From: Micromonospora matsumotoense
Lineage (GTDB): Bacteria > Actinomycetota > Actinomycetes > Mycobacteriales > Micromonosporaceae
DNA: 64,000 nucleotides
Assembly (NCBI RefSeq): GCF_900091525.1
Contig: NZ_FMCU01000011.1
Span: 62,001 to 126,000, forward strand
Direction of reading: 5' to 3'
Shown here: piece by piece, positions 56,159 through 64,000 of the stretch
Numbering within the stretch: position 1 is the first letter of the stretch
Layout of the letters: each line of letters begins with the position of its first letter
Position numbers and translations under genes: made by a program
Notes under the pieces: model-generated
Seen by the model: the letters and a program-made list of their open reading frames with translations, nothing else
The model's database searches: none
What the model was told of the DNA's origin: nothing

Positions 56159-58504
56159 TCACCCGATGGCCATATCGACGAACCGAGAGAGATGGAGCTG
56201 CGCTGCGACCGTTATACTGTCGGTCGGACCATTTCTGTGCTTGGCGACAATAAAGTCCGCCTCCCCGGCGCGCGGCGACTCCTTGTCGTAATAGTCGTCG
56301 CGGTGCAACAGAATGACGACGTCAGCATCTTGTTCGATCGAGCCAGATTCCCGCAAATCGGACAACTGCGGGCGCTTGTCGGTGCGTTGCTCGGGGCCAC
56401 GGTTCAGCTGACTGACCGCGATCACCGGGCACTCGACCTCCTTGGCCAGCAGCTTGAGGCCACGGGACAGGTCCGCGACCTCCTGCTGGCGGCTCTCGGT
56501 GCGCTTCGGTGAGGTCATCAGCTGGAGATAGTCGACCACGATCATCTTGAGGTCGTGCTTCTGCTTGAGCCGGCGGGCCTTCGCCCGGATCTCCATCAGG
56601 TTCATGCTCGGCGTGTCGTCCACGAAGAGCGGCGCATCGCTGATCTCACCCATGCAGCGGGCCAGCTTGGTCCAGTCGTCGTCGGAGAGCTGCCCGCTGC
56701 GCAGCACGTGCAGCGGGACCCGCGCCTCGGCCGAGAGGAGCCGCATGACGATCTCGACCTTGCTCATTTCCAGAGAGAAGATGGCGGCGGCCTGGTTGGC
56801 CCGGATCGCCGCGTTGCGGGCGAAGTCCATGCTCGCCGTGCTGTTGTGGGTCGGGATCATCGACCGCCCGGCCAGGTAGAGGTGCGCCGGGTTGTCCACC
56901 GTCACGCACCGGACCGGCACACTGGCCACCGGCCGCACATCCACCACGTACCGGACGTCCGTACCGGTCCGTCGACGGGCAGGGTGGACGGCGGCCTTGC
57001 GCTCCAGCCGGAACACGGCGTCCCCGGTGGCGAAGGTGACCGTGTAGGCCGTCGACGACAGCGTGGTACGGCCGGGTACCGCCCGCTCGGTGACCGTGCA
57101 GCGGTAACCGAGACTCACCACGAGTTCCCGGACGTCTCCGACCAGCCGCCGCGAGGTCGAGGTGTACTGGAGGTCGCCGGTGGGGCTGACCGAGCCGGCG
57201 GCGTCGAACAGACCGGCGAGCAGCGCCCGGCGCTGCGCCTCGGAACCCCGCAGGTAGTCCCGGGGGATGTGCCGGTCCGGGCTGACACCGATCTGCCGGA
57301 GGGTCGCGCGGAGGGCTCCGGTGAGGCGACTCGGGTCAGCGCCGCCGTCACCGAGCCGGACGCCCAGGCTGTAGGGCGGGACCGGCAGCCGCCGCGCGGG
57401 CAACCGGAGGGGGGCGCAGTTGGTGACGGTGTGGTTGAGGCGGGCATCCGGGCCGGTACGCAGCGTCGCCGCGATCTCCGCCGTGGTGACCACACCCTCC
57501 CGTCGGGCCTGCGCGCCGCCACCGGCCGGGCCGACCGGCCCCCCGGCCTGCGCCGGCTCCAGGACCCGCGCGTGGGTGGTCTGCCACAGGTGGTCGGCGT
57601 CCGCGATGATCACGCTGCCGTCGGAGAACTCGACCGCACAGCAGGGTCGGCCGTCCATCACGTCGAAGGCGGCGGTGATCGTGGTCGGTGTGCCGTCCGC
57701 CGCGAGCAACCGGTCGCCGACCTCGACCTCGCCCATCGTGGTCCAGCCGTCCGGGGTGGGCAACGGCGTGTCCAGGGCGAGCGCCTTGCCGAGACCGGGT
57801 CGGCCGGCCACGATGATGAGCTGCCCCGGGTGCAGGCCGTTGAGCAGCCGGTCCAGATCGGTGAAGCCGGTCGGCACCCCGGTCATCACGCCGCCCTGCG
57901 CGCCGACCGCCTCGATCTCGTCCAGGGTGGGCTGGAGCATGTCGGCGAGGATCGCGAAGTCCTCGCTCACCCGCCGTTCGGTGATCTCGTAGACCGCCTG
58001 CTGGGCCAGGTCGACGACGTCGTCGACGTCCCGGCTGCCCCCGGCGGCGGTGCCGTAGCCGAGCTGCACGATCCGGGTGCCCGCCTCGACCAGCCGGCGC
58101 AGCACCGCACGTTCGCCCACGATCCGGGCGTAGTAGGAGGCGTTCGCCGCCGTCGGCACGGCCGCCATGCAGGTGTGCAGGTAGGGGGCACCGCCGACCC
58201 GGGCGAGGTCCCCCGAGTCGGCCAGGGCCGCCGCGACCGTGATCCCGTCGGCCGGCTCACCGCGACCGTAGATGTCGAGGATGGCGTCGAAGATGGTGGC
58301 GTGGACGGGTCGGTAGAAGTCGGTGGACTTGAGGATCTCGACGACGTCGGCGATCGCGTCCTTGGAGAGCAGCATGCCGCCGAGGACGCACTGCTCGGCG
58401 GCGACGTCCTGGGGTGGGGTCTTGTCGAACTGGCCGTCGCGGGGTGGCGGGGGCGACTGCCCCCCGGCCCGGGGCTCCGCCCGCATGTCGTCGGTGACCG
58501 ACAC
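56159..58504 (-). CDS. dnaB: replicative DNA helicase DnaB interrupted by an intein
   Basis: A 781-residue precursor: DnaB residues 1-240 and 555-781 (467 residues in total, normal for DnaB) with a 314-residue intein between. DnaB unwinds DNA at the fork as a hexamer. The N-terminal domain has PPQDVAAEQCVLGGMLLSKD; the RecA-like domain shows the P-loop (GRPGLGK joined to ST after splicing), MIVVDYLQLMTSPKRTESRQ, VIAVSQLNRGPEQRTDKRPQ and DLRESGSIEQDADVVILLHR. The intein sits inside the Walker A motif, so ATPase activity needs splicing. GTG at 58504 has GGAGGGGG just upstream, which decides the start. A broken homing endonuclease gene follows directly. Confidence 0.95.
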   Translation of the reverse strand: MSVTDDMRAEPRAGGQSPPPPRDGQFDKTPPQDVAAEQCVLGGMLLSKDAIADVVEILKSTDFYRPVHATIFDAILDIYGRGEPADGITVAAALADSGDLARVGGAPYLHTCMAAVPTAANASYYARIVGERAVLRRLVEAGTRIVQLGYGTAAGGSRDVDDVVDLAQQAVYEITERRVSEDFAILADMLQPTLDEIEAVGAQGGVMTGVPTGFTDLDRLLNGLHPGQLIIVAGRPGLGKALALDTPLPTPDGWTTMGEVEVGDRLLAADGTPTTITAAFDVMDGRPCCAVEFSDGSVIIADADHLWQTTHARVLEPAQAGGPVGPAGGGAQARREGVVTTAEIAATLRTGPDARLNHTVTNCAPLRLPARRLPVPPYSLGVRLGDGGADPSRLTGALRATLRQIGVSPDRHIPRDYLRGSEAQRRALLAGLFDAAGSVSPTGDLQYTSTSRRLVGDVRELVVSLGYRCTVTERAVPGRTTLSSTAYTVTFATGDAVFRLERKAAVHPARRRTGTDVRYVVDVRPVASVPVRCVTVDNPAHLYLAGRSMIPTHNSTASMDFARNAAIRANQAAAIFSLEMSKVEIVMRLLSAEARVPLHVLRSGQLSDDDWTKLARCMGEISDAPLFVDDTPSMNLMEIRAKARRLKQKHDLKMIVVDYLQLMTSPKRTESRQQEVADLSRGLKLLAKEVECPVIAVSQLNRGPEQRTDKRPQLSDLRESGSIEQDADVVILLHRDDYYDKESPRAGEADFIVAKHRNGPTDSITVAAQLHLSRFVDMAIG
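56843..57784 (-). other. class 3-type intein (Ala1) in the DnaB P-loop
   Basis: The intein runs from Ala1 (precursor residue 241, ALALDTPLPTPDGW) to Asn314 (MIPTHN) with extein Ser as +1. It lacks the usual Cys/Ser1 nucleophile but has the class 3 residues: Trp67 in DADHLWQTT, Cys293 in VPVRCVTVDN, and Thr312 in the PTHN end. The insertion is between the P-loop Lys and Ser. An endonuclease part remains: motif one in YSLGVRLGDGG looks shortened, and motif two in LLAGLFDAAGSV has Ala-Ala where an Asp is expected. Splicing is probably intact; homing is probably lost. Confidence 0.88.
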
Positions 58505-58667
58505 GGTTCCCCCTCCACAGCGTCGAACCGGTTCCAGCAGTACGCCGGCGGTGTGCCATCTTCCGGTCGAGTCGATCGGGGGGCCACCGCGCGACCGGTC
58601 GGTGCCCCACGATACGGACCCCGAGGTCAGACCCTCAACCGCCGCGGTGGATGAGCCTCGGGACAAC

Positions 58668-58785
58668 CTGTGGATGCGAGTGGACAACCATGTGCGCAGC
58701 GTGTGCACAGCCTGTGGAAAACTGTGGGGGAATTCCGGGCAACACGGCCCTGAACTGGAGGTTCACTATCCACACCCTGTGGACG
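58668..58785. promoter_or_regulatory. cluster of DnaA-box-like 9-mers upstream of dnaB
   Basis: Five 9-mers on both strands resemble TTGTCCACA within 118 bases: 58668-58676, 58679-58687 (AGTGGACAA, 8 of 9), 58712-58720, 58766-58774 (CTATCCACA) and 58777-58785. The region between dnaB and the next gene (390 bases) has no other gene. DnaA control of dnaB is one possibility. Confidence 0.45.
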
Positions 58786-58894
58786 AATAATTTCTGGTAA
58801 GGCTCTTGGGTCGGTCTTCCCGTACTATCTCTGCGAAACGGCTACACCTGGACAGCGGATTGCACTTTCGGTTGAGAAGGGTCACGCTCCGGCC

Positions 58895-60550
58895 GTGAGT
58901 TACCGGGACTGGGAGCGCGGGGAGGGCAGCCCGCGCGAGCGTCAGCCGATCGCCCCGTGGGACGACCTCGGCGACCCGGTTCCGTCAGCTTCTTTCTCCT
59001 CGACGGACCGCTACCGTACGCCGAGCCGCCGACGGGCGGTCGAGCGTGGCCAGCAGGAGCCCGTCGACGCCTACCTGCCTCGGTGGGCGGTCGAGTCGGG
59101 CATCGCGCACGCCGACGGTCGGGGTCGGCACGCCGCCCCGGACGACGACGAGGACGACGACGCCCGTCCGGTCTCCGGGTTGGGTAGGCGTGCGGCCAGG
59201 CGGCGGCGGGAGAGCGAGCGGCGGGAGCCCCGGGCGATCGCGGCAGCCCCCGAGTCCGACCACACCAGGGAGTGGACCTTCGACCGCCCGCAGGAGCAGG
59301 GGTACGTGGGCAGCCGGCGGGCGGACACCGACGAGGGTGAGCCGGTCTCCGGTGCCGCCCCGACGGCCCGCCCGCGTCGGTCCGCGTCCCGTCGTCCCGA
59401 GGTGGTCTGGTCCGGCGGTGACGACTCCGACCTGCCGGTGGAGGCCGTACCCGAGCAGCCGCCCCGGCGACGGCGACGCAACACCGACGATTCGTGGGCC
59501 CGTCCGTTGACCGACCCGGGGAGCCGCCCGGCGGCCGATCCGTGGAGCCGTGCCGCCGAGCCGGAGCCGGAGTACCGGCCGGCGGTCGACCCGTGGGACG
59601 CGTCCGGCGTGCACACCTGGCAGAGTCCGGTCGCCGACGACCGGTGGGAGCGTCCCGGCGGGGCGTCGCGGTGGGAGAAGAGCGACAGCACCGGCCAGTG
59701 GGACCGGTTCACCGACACCGCGCAGTGGGACCGGACGGACGTCGGCCGGTGGGGTCCGGTGACCGCGGATCGTGACGAGGCCGACCGCCGGGACACGGGC
59801 GGATTCGGCCGTCGGGACCGGGATGACACCGACCGGTGGGACCGGGGCGAGGTCGACCGCCGGGACCGGGGTGGGGTCGACCGGTGGGAACGGTCGGTGC
59901 CACCTCGGTCGTCCCAGCCGATGACGGAGGGTGAGGGCTGGCCGTGGGGTGAGCAGCCGGAGGGGTTCTGGTCGGGCACCCGGTTGGCCGGGGACGATCC
60001 CCGGTGGATGGACCCTCCGACCTCGGCACCCCGCTCTCCGGTGGTGGGCTACACGGCACCGAGGCCCCGGACGGCCCCCCGGCGTCGGGCCGAGCCGGCG
60101 TCCGGCCGGGCGGTGGCGACGGCCTCGCTGCGGGACCGGATCGGGTCGGTGGGTGCCGGGTCGTGGAACCGTCGCCTGGAGGACGACCTGCTCGACCCGG
60201 ACCCGGGTGGCCCGCTGCGCCCGCTGGTCTACACGGCCGCCTGTTATCTGGTGCCGGCGGTGCTGGTGTTCCTGTGGCTGTTGACCCTGGACGGTCAGCC
60301 GCCGGCCGGCTGTGTCACGGACATCAGCGGCGGCGGGTGTGAGCCGCCCCGGGCGCACGCCTTCGGTTCACTGGTCGCGGCGGCGCCCCGGTTCGGGCTG
60401 TCGTTGCTGAGCAGTCTGGTGGTGGCGGTCCTGCTGCGCCGGGTGGGGACGACCTGGCGGCCGGCGACGGTGGCGCTGGCGGCGGCGGTGGTGGGTGGTG
60501 GCCTGTCCACCGTGTTGATCAGCGCGATCACCGGTCAGCCGATCGGCTGA
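58895..60550 (+). CDS. hypothetical protein, disordered Trp/Asp/Arg-rich region and C-terminal TM helices
   Basis: A 551-residue protein that I do not recognise. Residues 1-430 are highly charged and low in complexity, with a Trp/Asp/Arg-rich repeat of the type RWDRxDVDR (for example RWDRGEVDRRDRGGVDRWER). Residues about 430-551 hold three likely helices (LVYTAACYLVPAVLVFLWLL, FGLSLLSSLVVAVLLRRVG, and a last one ending STVLISAITG) with a short loop containing two Cys. The start is GTG at 58895; a GAGAAGGG lies 14 bases upstream. It lies between dnaB and the rplI operon, in a conserved actinobacterial location. No function assigned. Confidence 0.78.
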   Translation: MSYRDWERGEGSPRERQPIAPWDDLGDPVPSASFSSTDRYRTPSRRRAVERGQQEPVDAYLPRWAVESGIAHADGRGRHAAPDDDEDDDARPVSGLGRRAARRRRESERREPRAIAAAPESDHTREWTFDRPQEQGYVGSRRADTDEGEPVSGAAPTARPRRSASRRPEVVWSGGDDSDLPVEAVPEQPPRRRRRNTDDSWARPLTDPGSRPAADPWSRAAEPEPEYRPAVDPWDASGVHTWQSPVADDRWERPGGASRWEKSDSTGQWDRFTDTAQWDRTDVGRWGPVTADRDEADRRDTGGFGRRDRDDTDRWDRGEVDRRDRGGVDRWERSVPPRSSQPMTEGEGWPWGEQPEGFWSGTRLAGDDPRWMDPPTSAPRSPVVGYTAPRPRTAPRRRAEPASGRAVATASLRDRIGSVGAGSWNRRLEDDLLDPDPGGPLRPLVYTAACYLVPAVLVFLWLLTLDGQPPAGCVTDISGGGCEPPRAHAFGSLVAAAPRFGLSLLSSLVVAVLLRRVGTTWRPATVALAAAVVGGGLSTVLISAITGQPIG

Positions 60551-60788
60551 CGTGCGCGGTGCCGCTCCCGGTGCCGGCCGTTGTCGCGCCGACGGCCGGG
60601 GCGCGGGGCACCGACGCACCGGCGGCCGAGCCGACCCCGGAGGCCGGCACGGATGCTGCCGCGTCCGACGCTCCGGCGTCCGAGACCGGTGACGGCGACG
60701 GGCAGCGCGGCCCGACTCCCGCGATGTGCCGTCGACGGTGCCAGGGCGAACGCCGCCGCTGCACCTCTACGCCACCCACGGACAGCGC

Positions 60789-60825
60789 GACATGGCCCGC
60801 ACCGGGTGCCGGTGCGGGCCATGTC
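60789..60825 (-). terminator. terminator of the rpsF-ssb-rpsR-rplI operon
   Basis: A 15-bp perfect inverted repeat (60789-60803 with 60811-60825) with a 7-base loop lies 22 bases past the rplI stop. It separates the operon from the convergent upstream gene. Confidence 0.88.
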
Positions 60826-60846
60826 GGGTGTTGCTGTGCGGTGAGG

Positions 60847-61293
60847 TCAGCCCTGGACGACGTGGAGGTCGAACTTGGCGGACACCTCGGGGTGCAGCTT
60901 GATCCGCACCGGGTAGGAGCCGGTCGACTTGATGTGACCGGGCAGTTCCAACCGACGACGGTCGAGGACCGGACCGCCGGCCGCCTTGACGGCGTCGACG
61001 ACCTCGGTCGGGGTGACCGAGCCGAAGAGCCGGCCACCGTCGCCGGCGCGGACCTTCAGGTTGACCTTCAGGCCCTCAAGCTGGTCCTTGACCTCGGTGG
61101 CGTGGCCCAGGTCGCGGATCTCCCGGGCCGAGCGGGCCCGCTTGATGACCGTGACCTGCTTCTCCGCACCCTTGGTCCAGCTGATCGCGAAGCCCTGCGG
61201 CAGCAGGTAGTTACGGCCGTAGCCGTTCTTGACCTCGACGATGTCGCCGGGGGCACCGAGACCGGAAACTTCCTGGGTCAGGATGATCTTCAT
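60847..61293 (-). CDS. rplI: 50S ribosomal protein L9
   Basis: A 148-residue L9: [40 protein letters not shown], and the C-terminal domain [20 protein letters not shown]. The ATG has GAGGAGG in front, 14 bases after rpsR. Last gene of the operon. Confidence 0.98.
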   Translation of the reverse strand: MKIILTQEVSGLGAPGDIVEVKNGYGRNYLLPQGFAISWTKGAEKQVTVIKRARSAREIRDLGHATEVKDQLEGLKVNLKVRAGDGGRLFGSVTPTEVVDAVKAAGGPVLDRRRLELPGHIKSTGSYPVRIKLHPEVSAKFDLHVVQG

Positions 61294-61307
61294 GTCGGTG
61301 CCTCCTC

Positions 61308-61589
61308 TCAGCGGGCCGTGGCGGTGTACGGCAGGAGCGCCATCTCACGGGCGTTCTTGACCGCACGGGCGATCTGCCGCTGCTGCTGCGAGGTGACCCC
61401 GGTCACCCGCCGAGCGCGGATCTTGCCGCGGTCGGAGATGAACTTGCGCAGCAGCGCGGTGTCCTTGTAATCGATATAGGCGATCCCGTCCTTGTCGAGC
61501 GGGTTCACCTTCTTCTTTGGTTTGCGAAGTGCCGCAGCCTTGGCCGTTGCACGTGCTCCTGGTTTGCGATCGCGGGCGCTCGGCGCCAT
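61308..61589 (-). CDS. rpsR: 30S ribosomal protein S18, Cys-free type
   Basis: A 93-residue S18: [55 protein letters not shown]. The usual N-terminal zinc-binding Cys pair (as in -KVCAFC-) is replaced by KVNPLDKDG, and no Cys remains anywhere. This is the zinc-independent kind of S18. Its ATG overlaps the ssb stop by one base (TAATG). Confidence 0.97.
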   Translation of the reverse strand: MAPSARDRKPGARATAKAAALRKPKKKVNPLDKDGIAYIDYKDTALLRKFISDRGKIRARRVTGVTSQQQRQIARAVKNAREMALLPYTATAR

Positions 61590-62107
61590 TAGAACGGTGG
61601 CTCCTCATCAAAATTGGCGCCCGAACCACCGCGCGAGGAGGGGGCCGGAGCAGCAGAGGCCCACGGGTCGTCGAAGTTTCCTCCGCCGCCGCCCTGGTTG
61701 CCACCGCCACCGGAGCCGAAGCCTCCGCCGCCGCCACCGGAGCGCGACATCTTCTGCACCTTCGCCGTGGCGTAGCGCAGCGATGGGCCGATCTCGTCGA
61801 CCTCGAGCTCGATGACGGTGCGCTTCTCGCCCTCGCGGGTCTCGTACGACCGCTGACGCAGCCGACCCGAGACGATCACGCGGGCGCCCCGCTGGAGCGA
61901 CTCGGCGACGTGCTCCGCCGCCTGCCGCCACACGGTGCAGGCCAGGAAGAGCGGCTCGCCGTCCTTCCATTCGTTGGTGGTCTTGTCCATGAACCGGGGC
62001 GTCGAAGCGACCCGGAACTTGGCGACCGCCGCACCGGACGGGGTGAACCGCAACTCGGGGTCATCGGTCAGATTGCCGATGACCGTGATGGTGGTATCTC
62101 CTGCCAT
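61589..62107 (-). CDS. ssb: single-stranded DNA-binding protein
   Basis: A 172-residue SSB. The OB domain begins [20 protein letters not shown] with the [20 protein letters not shown] block, a Gly-rich linker (about 118-145) follows, and the C-terminus is the acidic interaction tip FDEEPPF. ATG at 62107 has GAGGAG upstream. The stop overlaps rpsR. DnaB and SSB are thus encoded close together. Confidence 0.97.
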   Translation of the reverse strand: MAGDTTITVIGNLTDDPELRFTPSGAAVAKFRVASTPRFMDKTTNEWKDGEPLFLACTVWRQAAEHVAESLQRGARVIVSGRLRQRSYETREGEKRTVIELEVDEIGPSLRYATAKVQKMSRSGGGGGGFGSGGGGNQGGGGGNFDDPWASAAPAPSSRGGSGANFDEEPPF

Positions 62108-62204
62108 GACCATCTCCTCGCGCACTCATCGTTGCGTCGTACAGACTCGCAGAGCCCTACGACATCACCGACGAGGCTGATCCGGGCGAACCGGGGTTGA
62201 ATGC

Positions 62205-62495
62205 TTAGCGCATCTCCGGTCGAATGACCTTGGTACGCAGCACGGACTCGTTGAGCCGCAGCTGGCGGTCGAGTTCGGCCACCGCCTCCGGCGTCGCCTG
62301 AAGGTCGATGACGGCGTAGATGCCCTCGGCCTTCTTGTTGATCTCGTACGCGAGGCGCCGGCGGCCCCATACGTCGGTCTTCTCGACCGAGCCACCCGCG
62401 GTCCGGATCACGTTCAGGTACGTGTCGAGCGAGGGTGCGACGGTGCGTTCCTCGAGGCTGGAGTCGAGGATCACCATTACTTCGTAATGACGCAA
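62205..62495 (-). CDS. rpsF: 30S ribosomal protein S6
   Basis: A 96-residue S6: [40 protein letters not shown], and [16 protein letters not shown]. The start is TTG at 62495, decided by AGGAGGTGA at about 62503-62511. First gene of the operon. Confidence 0.97.
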   Translation of the reverse strand: MRHYEVMVILDSSLEERTVAPSLDTYLNVIRTAGGSVEKTDVWGRRRLAYEINKKAEGIYAVIDLQATPEAVAELDRQLRLNESVLRTKVIRPEMR

Positions 62496-63034
62496 GACGT
62501 GCTCACCTCCTGTGGGCTAGGCGGCCACGGTCCTTCCGTGGCAGGAGGTCGTGCGTCGTGCCCGTCCCGACCGGGGGAACCCGACCGGACGCGGACAACC
62601 TGACCAGAATACCCGGCCCCGACGATCATGCCCGGGCAGGTCGACCCGACGGCGCGAGCCGGCCGGGCGGGAAAGGTGACAGGGGCCCACCGCGACACCC
62701 GAAGGCCGGCGGTGGACCCCTGTCCACGGGGCCGCGGGGCGTCCCGTCCGCATTCCTTGGGTGGGACCTGGGGAGGAACGACCACACCGATGAGGTTGGA
62801 TCGAGGACACCCCGCGGAGCTTCATCCTGTTGTTATCCGACGGTACAACGGCAATCGTCACGCGATAGCCGAATTGCAACTATTCGTCCGACTGTCCCAC
62901 CTCGGTCAACGATCGCCGGGGTCGTCGGGTGACGCCACCTGCCCTGCGGCGCGGCGGGCAGGGGCAGAGGAACGGCACGACTTGCCCACGACCGTCACCT
63001 GCCGGCGTCGGGGACGGGACGTAGGCTCGCCTGC
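62496..63034. other. 539-base stretch between rpsF and the endonuclease IV gene
   Basis: This holds the promoter and long leader of rpsF on the minus strand. A frame from ATG 62790 on the plus strand runs into the next gene in another phase, and has no clear support. A TAGGCT box at 63022-63027 serves the next gene. Confidence 0.55.
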
Positions 63035-63817
63035 ATGCGTATCGGAGCCCACGTCGACCCGGCCGACCCGCTGGCGGAGGCGGCCACCCGTGCCGCCGAG
63101 GCGGTGCAGTTCTTCCTCTCCGACCCGCAGGGCTGGAAGGCCCCGGAACCCCGGGAGGACGCCGACCGGCTGCGCGCCGCCGACGTCGACCTCTACGTGC
63201 ACGCCCCGTACGTCATCAACGTGGCCACCCTCAACAACCGGATCCGCATCCCCAGCCGCAAGCTCCTGCTGGGCCACGCCGCCGCAGCGGCGCAGCTCGA
63301 CGCCCGGGGGCTGATCGTGCACGGCGGCCACGTCAACGCCGGTGACGACCTGGCCGTCGGCTTCGACAACTGGCGCAAGACCTTCGCCTACGCGGCCGAC
63401 TCCGGCGGCTTCCCCGTGCCCGTCCTGATCGAGAACACCGCCGGTGGCGACAACGCCTGCGCCCGGCGGCTCGACGCGCTGGCCCGGCTCTGGGACGCCC
63501 TCGGTGACTACGAGGTCGGCTTCTGCCTCGACACCTGTCACGCCCATGCCGGTGGCGAGGAGTTGCTCGACCTGGTCGACCGGGTGAAGGCGATCACCGG
63601 TCGGATCGATCTGGTGCACGCGAACAACTCCAAGGGCGGGTTCAACTCCGGGCAGGACCGGCACGACAACCTCGACGGCGGCACCATCGACCCGGAGCTG
63701 CTGGTGGCGGTGATCCGAGCGGCGGACGCCCCGGTCATCGTGGAGACTCCCGGCGGCGCGACCGGTCAGGGCGCCGACATCGCCTTCCTCCGTGAGCAAC
63801 TCGGCACGGAGGCCTGA
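63035..63817 (+). CDS. nfo: deoxyribonuclease IV (AP endonuclease)
   Basis: A 260-residue endonuclease IV family protein. It has RIGAHVDPADPLAEAATRAA, VHAPYVINVATLNNRIRIPS, GLIVHGGHVNAGDD, LIENTAGGDN, GFCLDTCHAHAGGEELLD, VHANNSKGGFNSGQDRHDNL, and VIVETPGG, covering the metal-binding His, Glu and Asp residues of the family TIM barrel. It cuts AP sites in base-excision repair. A TAGGCT box 7 bases before the ATG marks a leaderless start. The next gene begins 6 bases after the stop. Confidence 0.95.
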   Translation: MRIGAHVDPADPLAEAATRAAEAVQFFLSDPQGWKAPEPREDADRLRAADVDLYVHAPYVINVATLNNRIRIPSRKLLLGHAAAAAQLDARGLIVHGGHVNAGDDLAVGFDNWRKTFAYAADSGGFPVPVLIENTAGGDNACARRLDALARLWDALGDYEVGFCLDTCHAHAGGEELLDLVDRVKAITGRIDLVHANNSKGGFNSGQDRHDNLDGGTIDPELLVAVIRAADAPVIVETPGGATGQGADIAFLREQLGTEA

Positions 63818-63823
63818 GCGCCG

Positions 63824-64000
63824 ATGACCACCAACGCGACGGGCGGCAGCCAGCCGCCACGGCAGACAGACGGCACGGACCCGACCTCCGGGGGCGGGGC
63901 GGGGTCGCCGCAGGGCCGGCCGGCACCCGACGCGCGGGACAGCTCGAAGCCGGGCAGGGACGAGCCACCCCCGACCACCGGACCCGACCCACAGCCCGGC
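63824..64000 (+). CDS. N-terminal part of an unknown protein, cut by window edge
   Basis: ATG at 63824 opens a frame with no stop to the end of the window (59 codons). The product is Pro/Gly/Asp/Thr-rich (TGGSQPPRQTDGTDPTSGGG), a disordered start seen in many actinobacterial membrane proteins. The start is six bases after the nfo stop, with a GGAGG in the end of nfo, so the two are probably co-transcribed. The identity is not known. Confidence 0.7.
   Translation, partial: MTTNATGGSQPPRQTDGTDPTSGGGAGSPQGRPAPDARDSSKPGRDEPPPTTGPDPQPG

Noticed and set aside
58505-58894. Origin of replication at the DnaA-like cluster
   Set aside because: No dnaA, dnaN or AT-rich unwinding region; the boxes are only partial matches and next to dnaB.
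60559-61470. Gene on the plus strand over rplI/rpsR
   Set aside because: Antisense to well-identified ribosomal genes; product has no domain.
62790-63034. Small plus-strand gene before nfo (MRLDRGHPAELHPVVIRRYN)
   Set aside because: The frame runs on into nfo in a different phase, the ribosome site is badly spaced and no family fits.

Overview
The window is high-GC actinobacterial chromosome. It most resembles Micromonosporaceae, and Micromonospora is my best guess. The grounds are very strong G/C third positions, many GTG and a few TTG starts, Actinobacteria-restricted families (Bpa proteasome activator, DUF5926, DUF397 with a DUF5753 helix-turn-helix partner, LppU-type secreted proteins, a maleylpyruvate isomerase/DinB-fold protein), and many genes that begin a few bases after a TANNNT box, as leaderless actinobacterial genes do. 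I see no tRNA, rRNA, CRISPR array, cas gene, transposase or integrase.

Layout. 0-4.4 kb: three LytR-CpsA-Psr wall-polymer ligases (the first cut by the window edge), a rhodanese and a glycerophosphodiesterase. 4.5-11 kb: a soluble GAF/PAS histidine kinase, a stand-alone ATPase of the anti-sigma type, DUF5926, arginine deiminase, a NERD-like protein, a PAS-like protein and a lipoprotein. 11-21 kb: housekeeping genes, namely prephenate dehydratase, AIM24, a small metallopeptidase, OsmC, two coupled HAD phosphatases, the proteasome activator Bpa, an alpha/beta hydrolase coupled to an ABC-type binding protein, and dimethylargininase divergent from an Lrp regulator. 22-24 kb: MobA, DUF6457 and FdhD. 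24-28.6 kb: an accessory patch with a three-gene cassette divergent from an HTH/DUF397 pair, a decayed second DUF397 copy, two possible small ORFs, several strong hairpins and long non-coding gaps. 28.6-41.5 kb: DUF4192, a fructosamine-kinase-like protein, MoaA and MoaD, a membrane metallophosphoesterase, a large nuclease-helicase fusion, a prepilin peptidase carrying a 24-bp tandem repeat, an EamA transporter, and two LppU-like secreted proteins. 41.6-54.3 kb: an AAA/STAND-like ATPase, GNAT, DoxX, a GT87 mannosyltransferase, MoaE-MoeA-Mog-MoaC, a GGDEF-EAL protein, a membrane protein fused to a phosphoribosyltransferase, and a zinc-ribbon protein. 54.5-64 kb: a DinB-fold protein, a frameshifted homing endonuclease, dnaB interrupted by an intein, a large disordered membrane protein, the rpsF-ssb-rpsR-rplI operon, endonuclease IV and the start of one more gene.

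Themes. (i) Most of the molybdenum cofactor pathway (MoaA, C, D, E, Mog, MoeA, MobA, FdhD) lies in three clusters within 26 kb. (ii) The most unusual protein is a 1064-residue fusion of an endonuclease Q-like PHP nuclease with its zinc motif to a complete UvrD/Rep-type SF1 helicase. It looks like a single-chain repair machine for deaminated bases. (iii) dnaB carries an Ala1 intein with the Trp/Cys/Thr residues of class 3 inteins. Its own endonuclease looks dead, and just downstream sits a frameshifted, lower-GC free-standing LAGLIDADG gene, so two homing elements are decaying at one locus. (iv) In-frame tandem repeats (21, 24, 33 and 36 bp) recur in or next to coding sequence.
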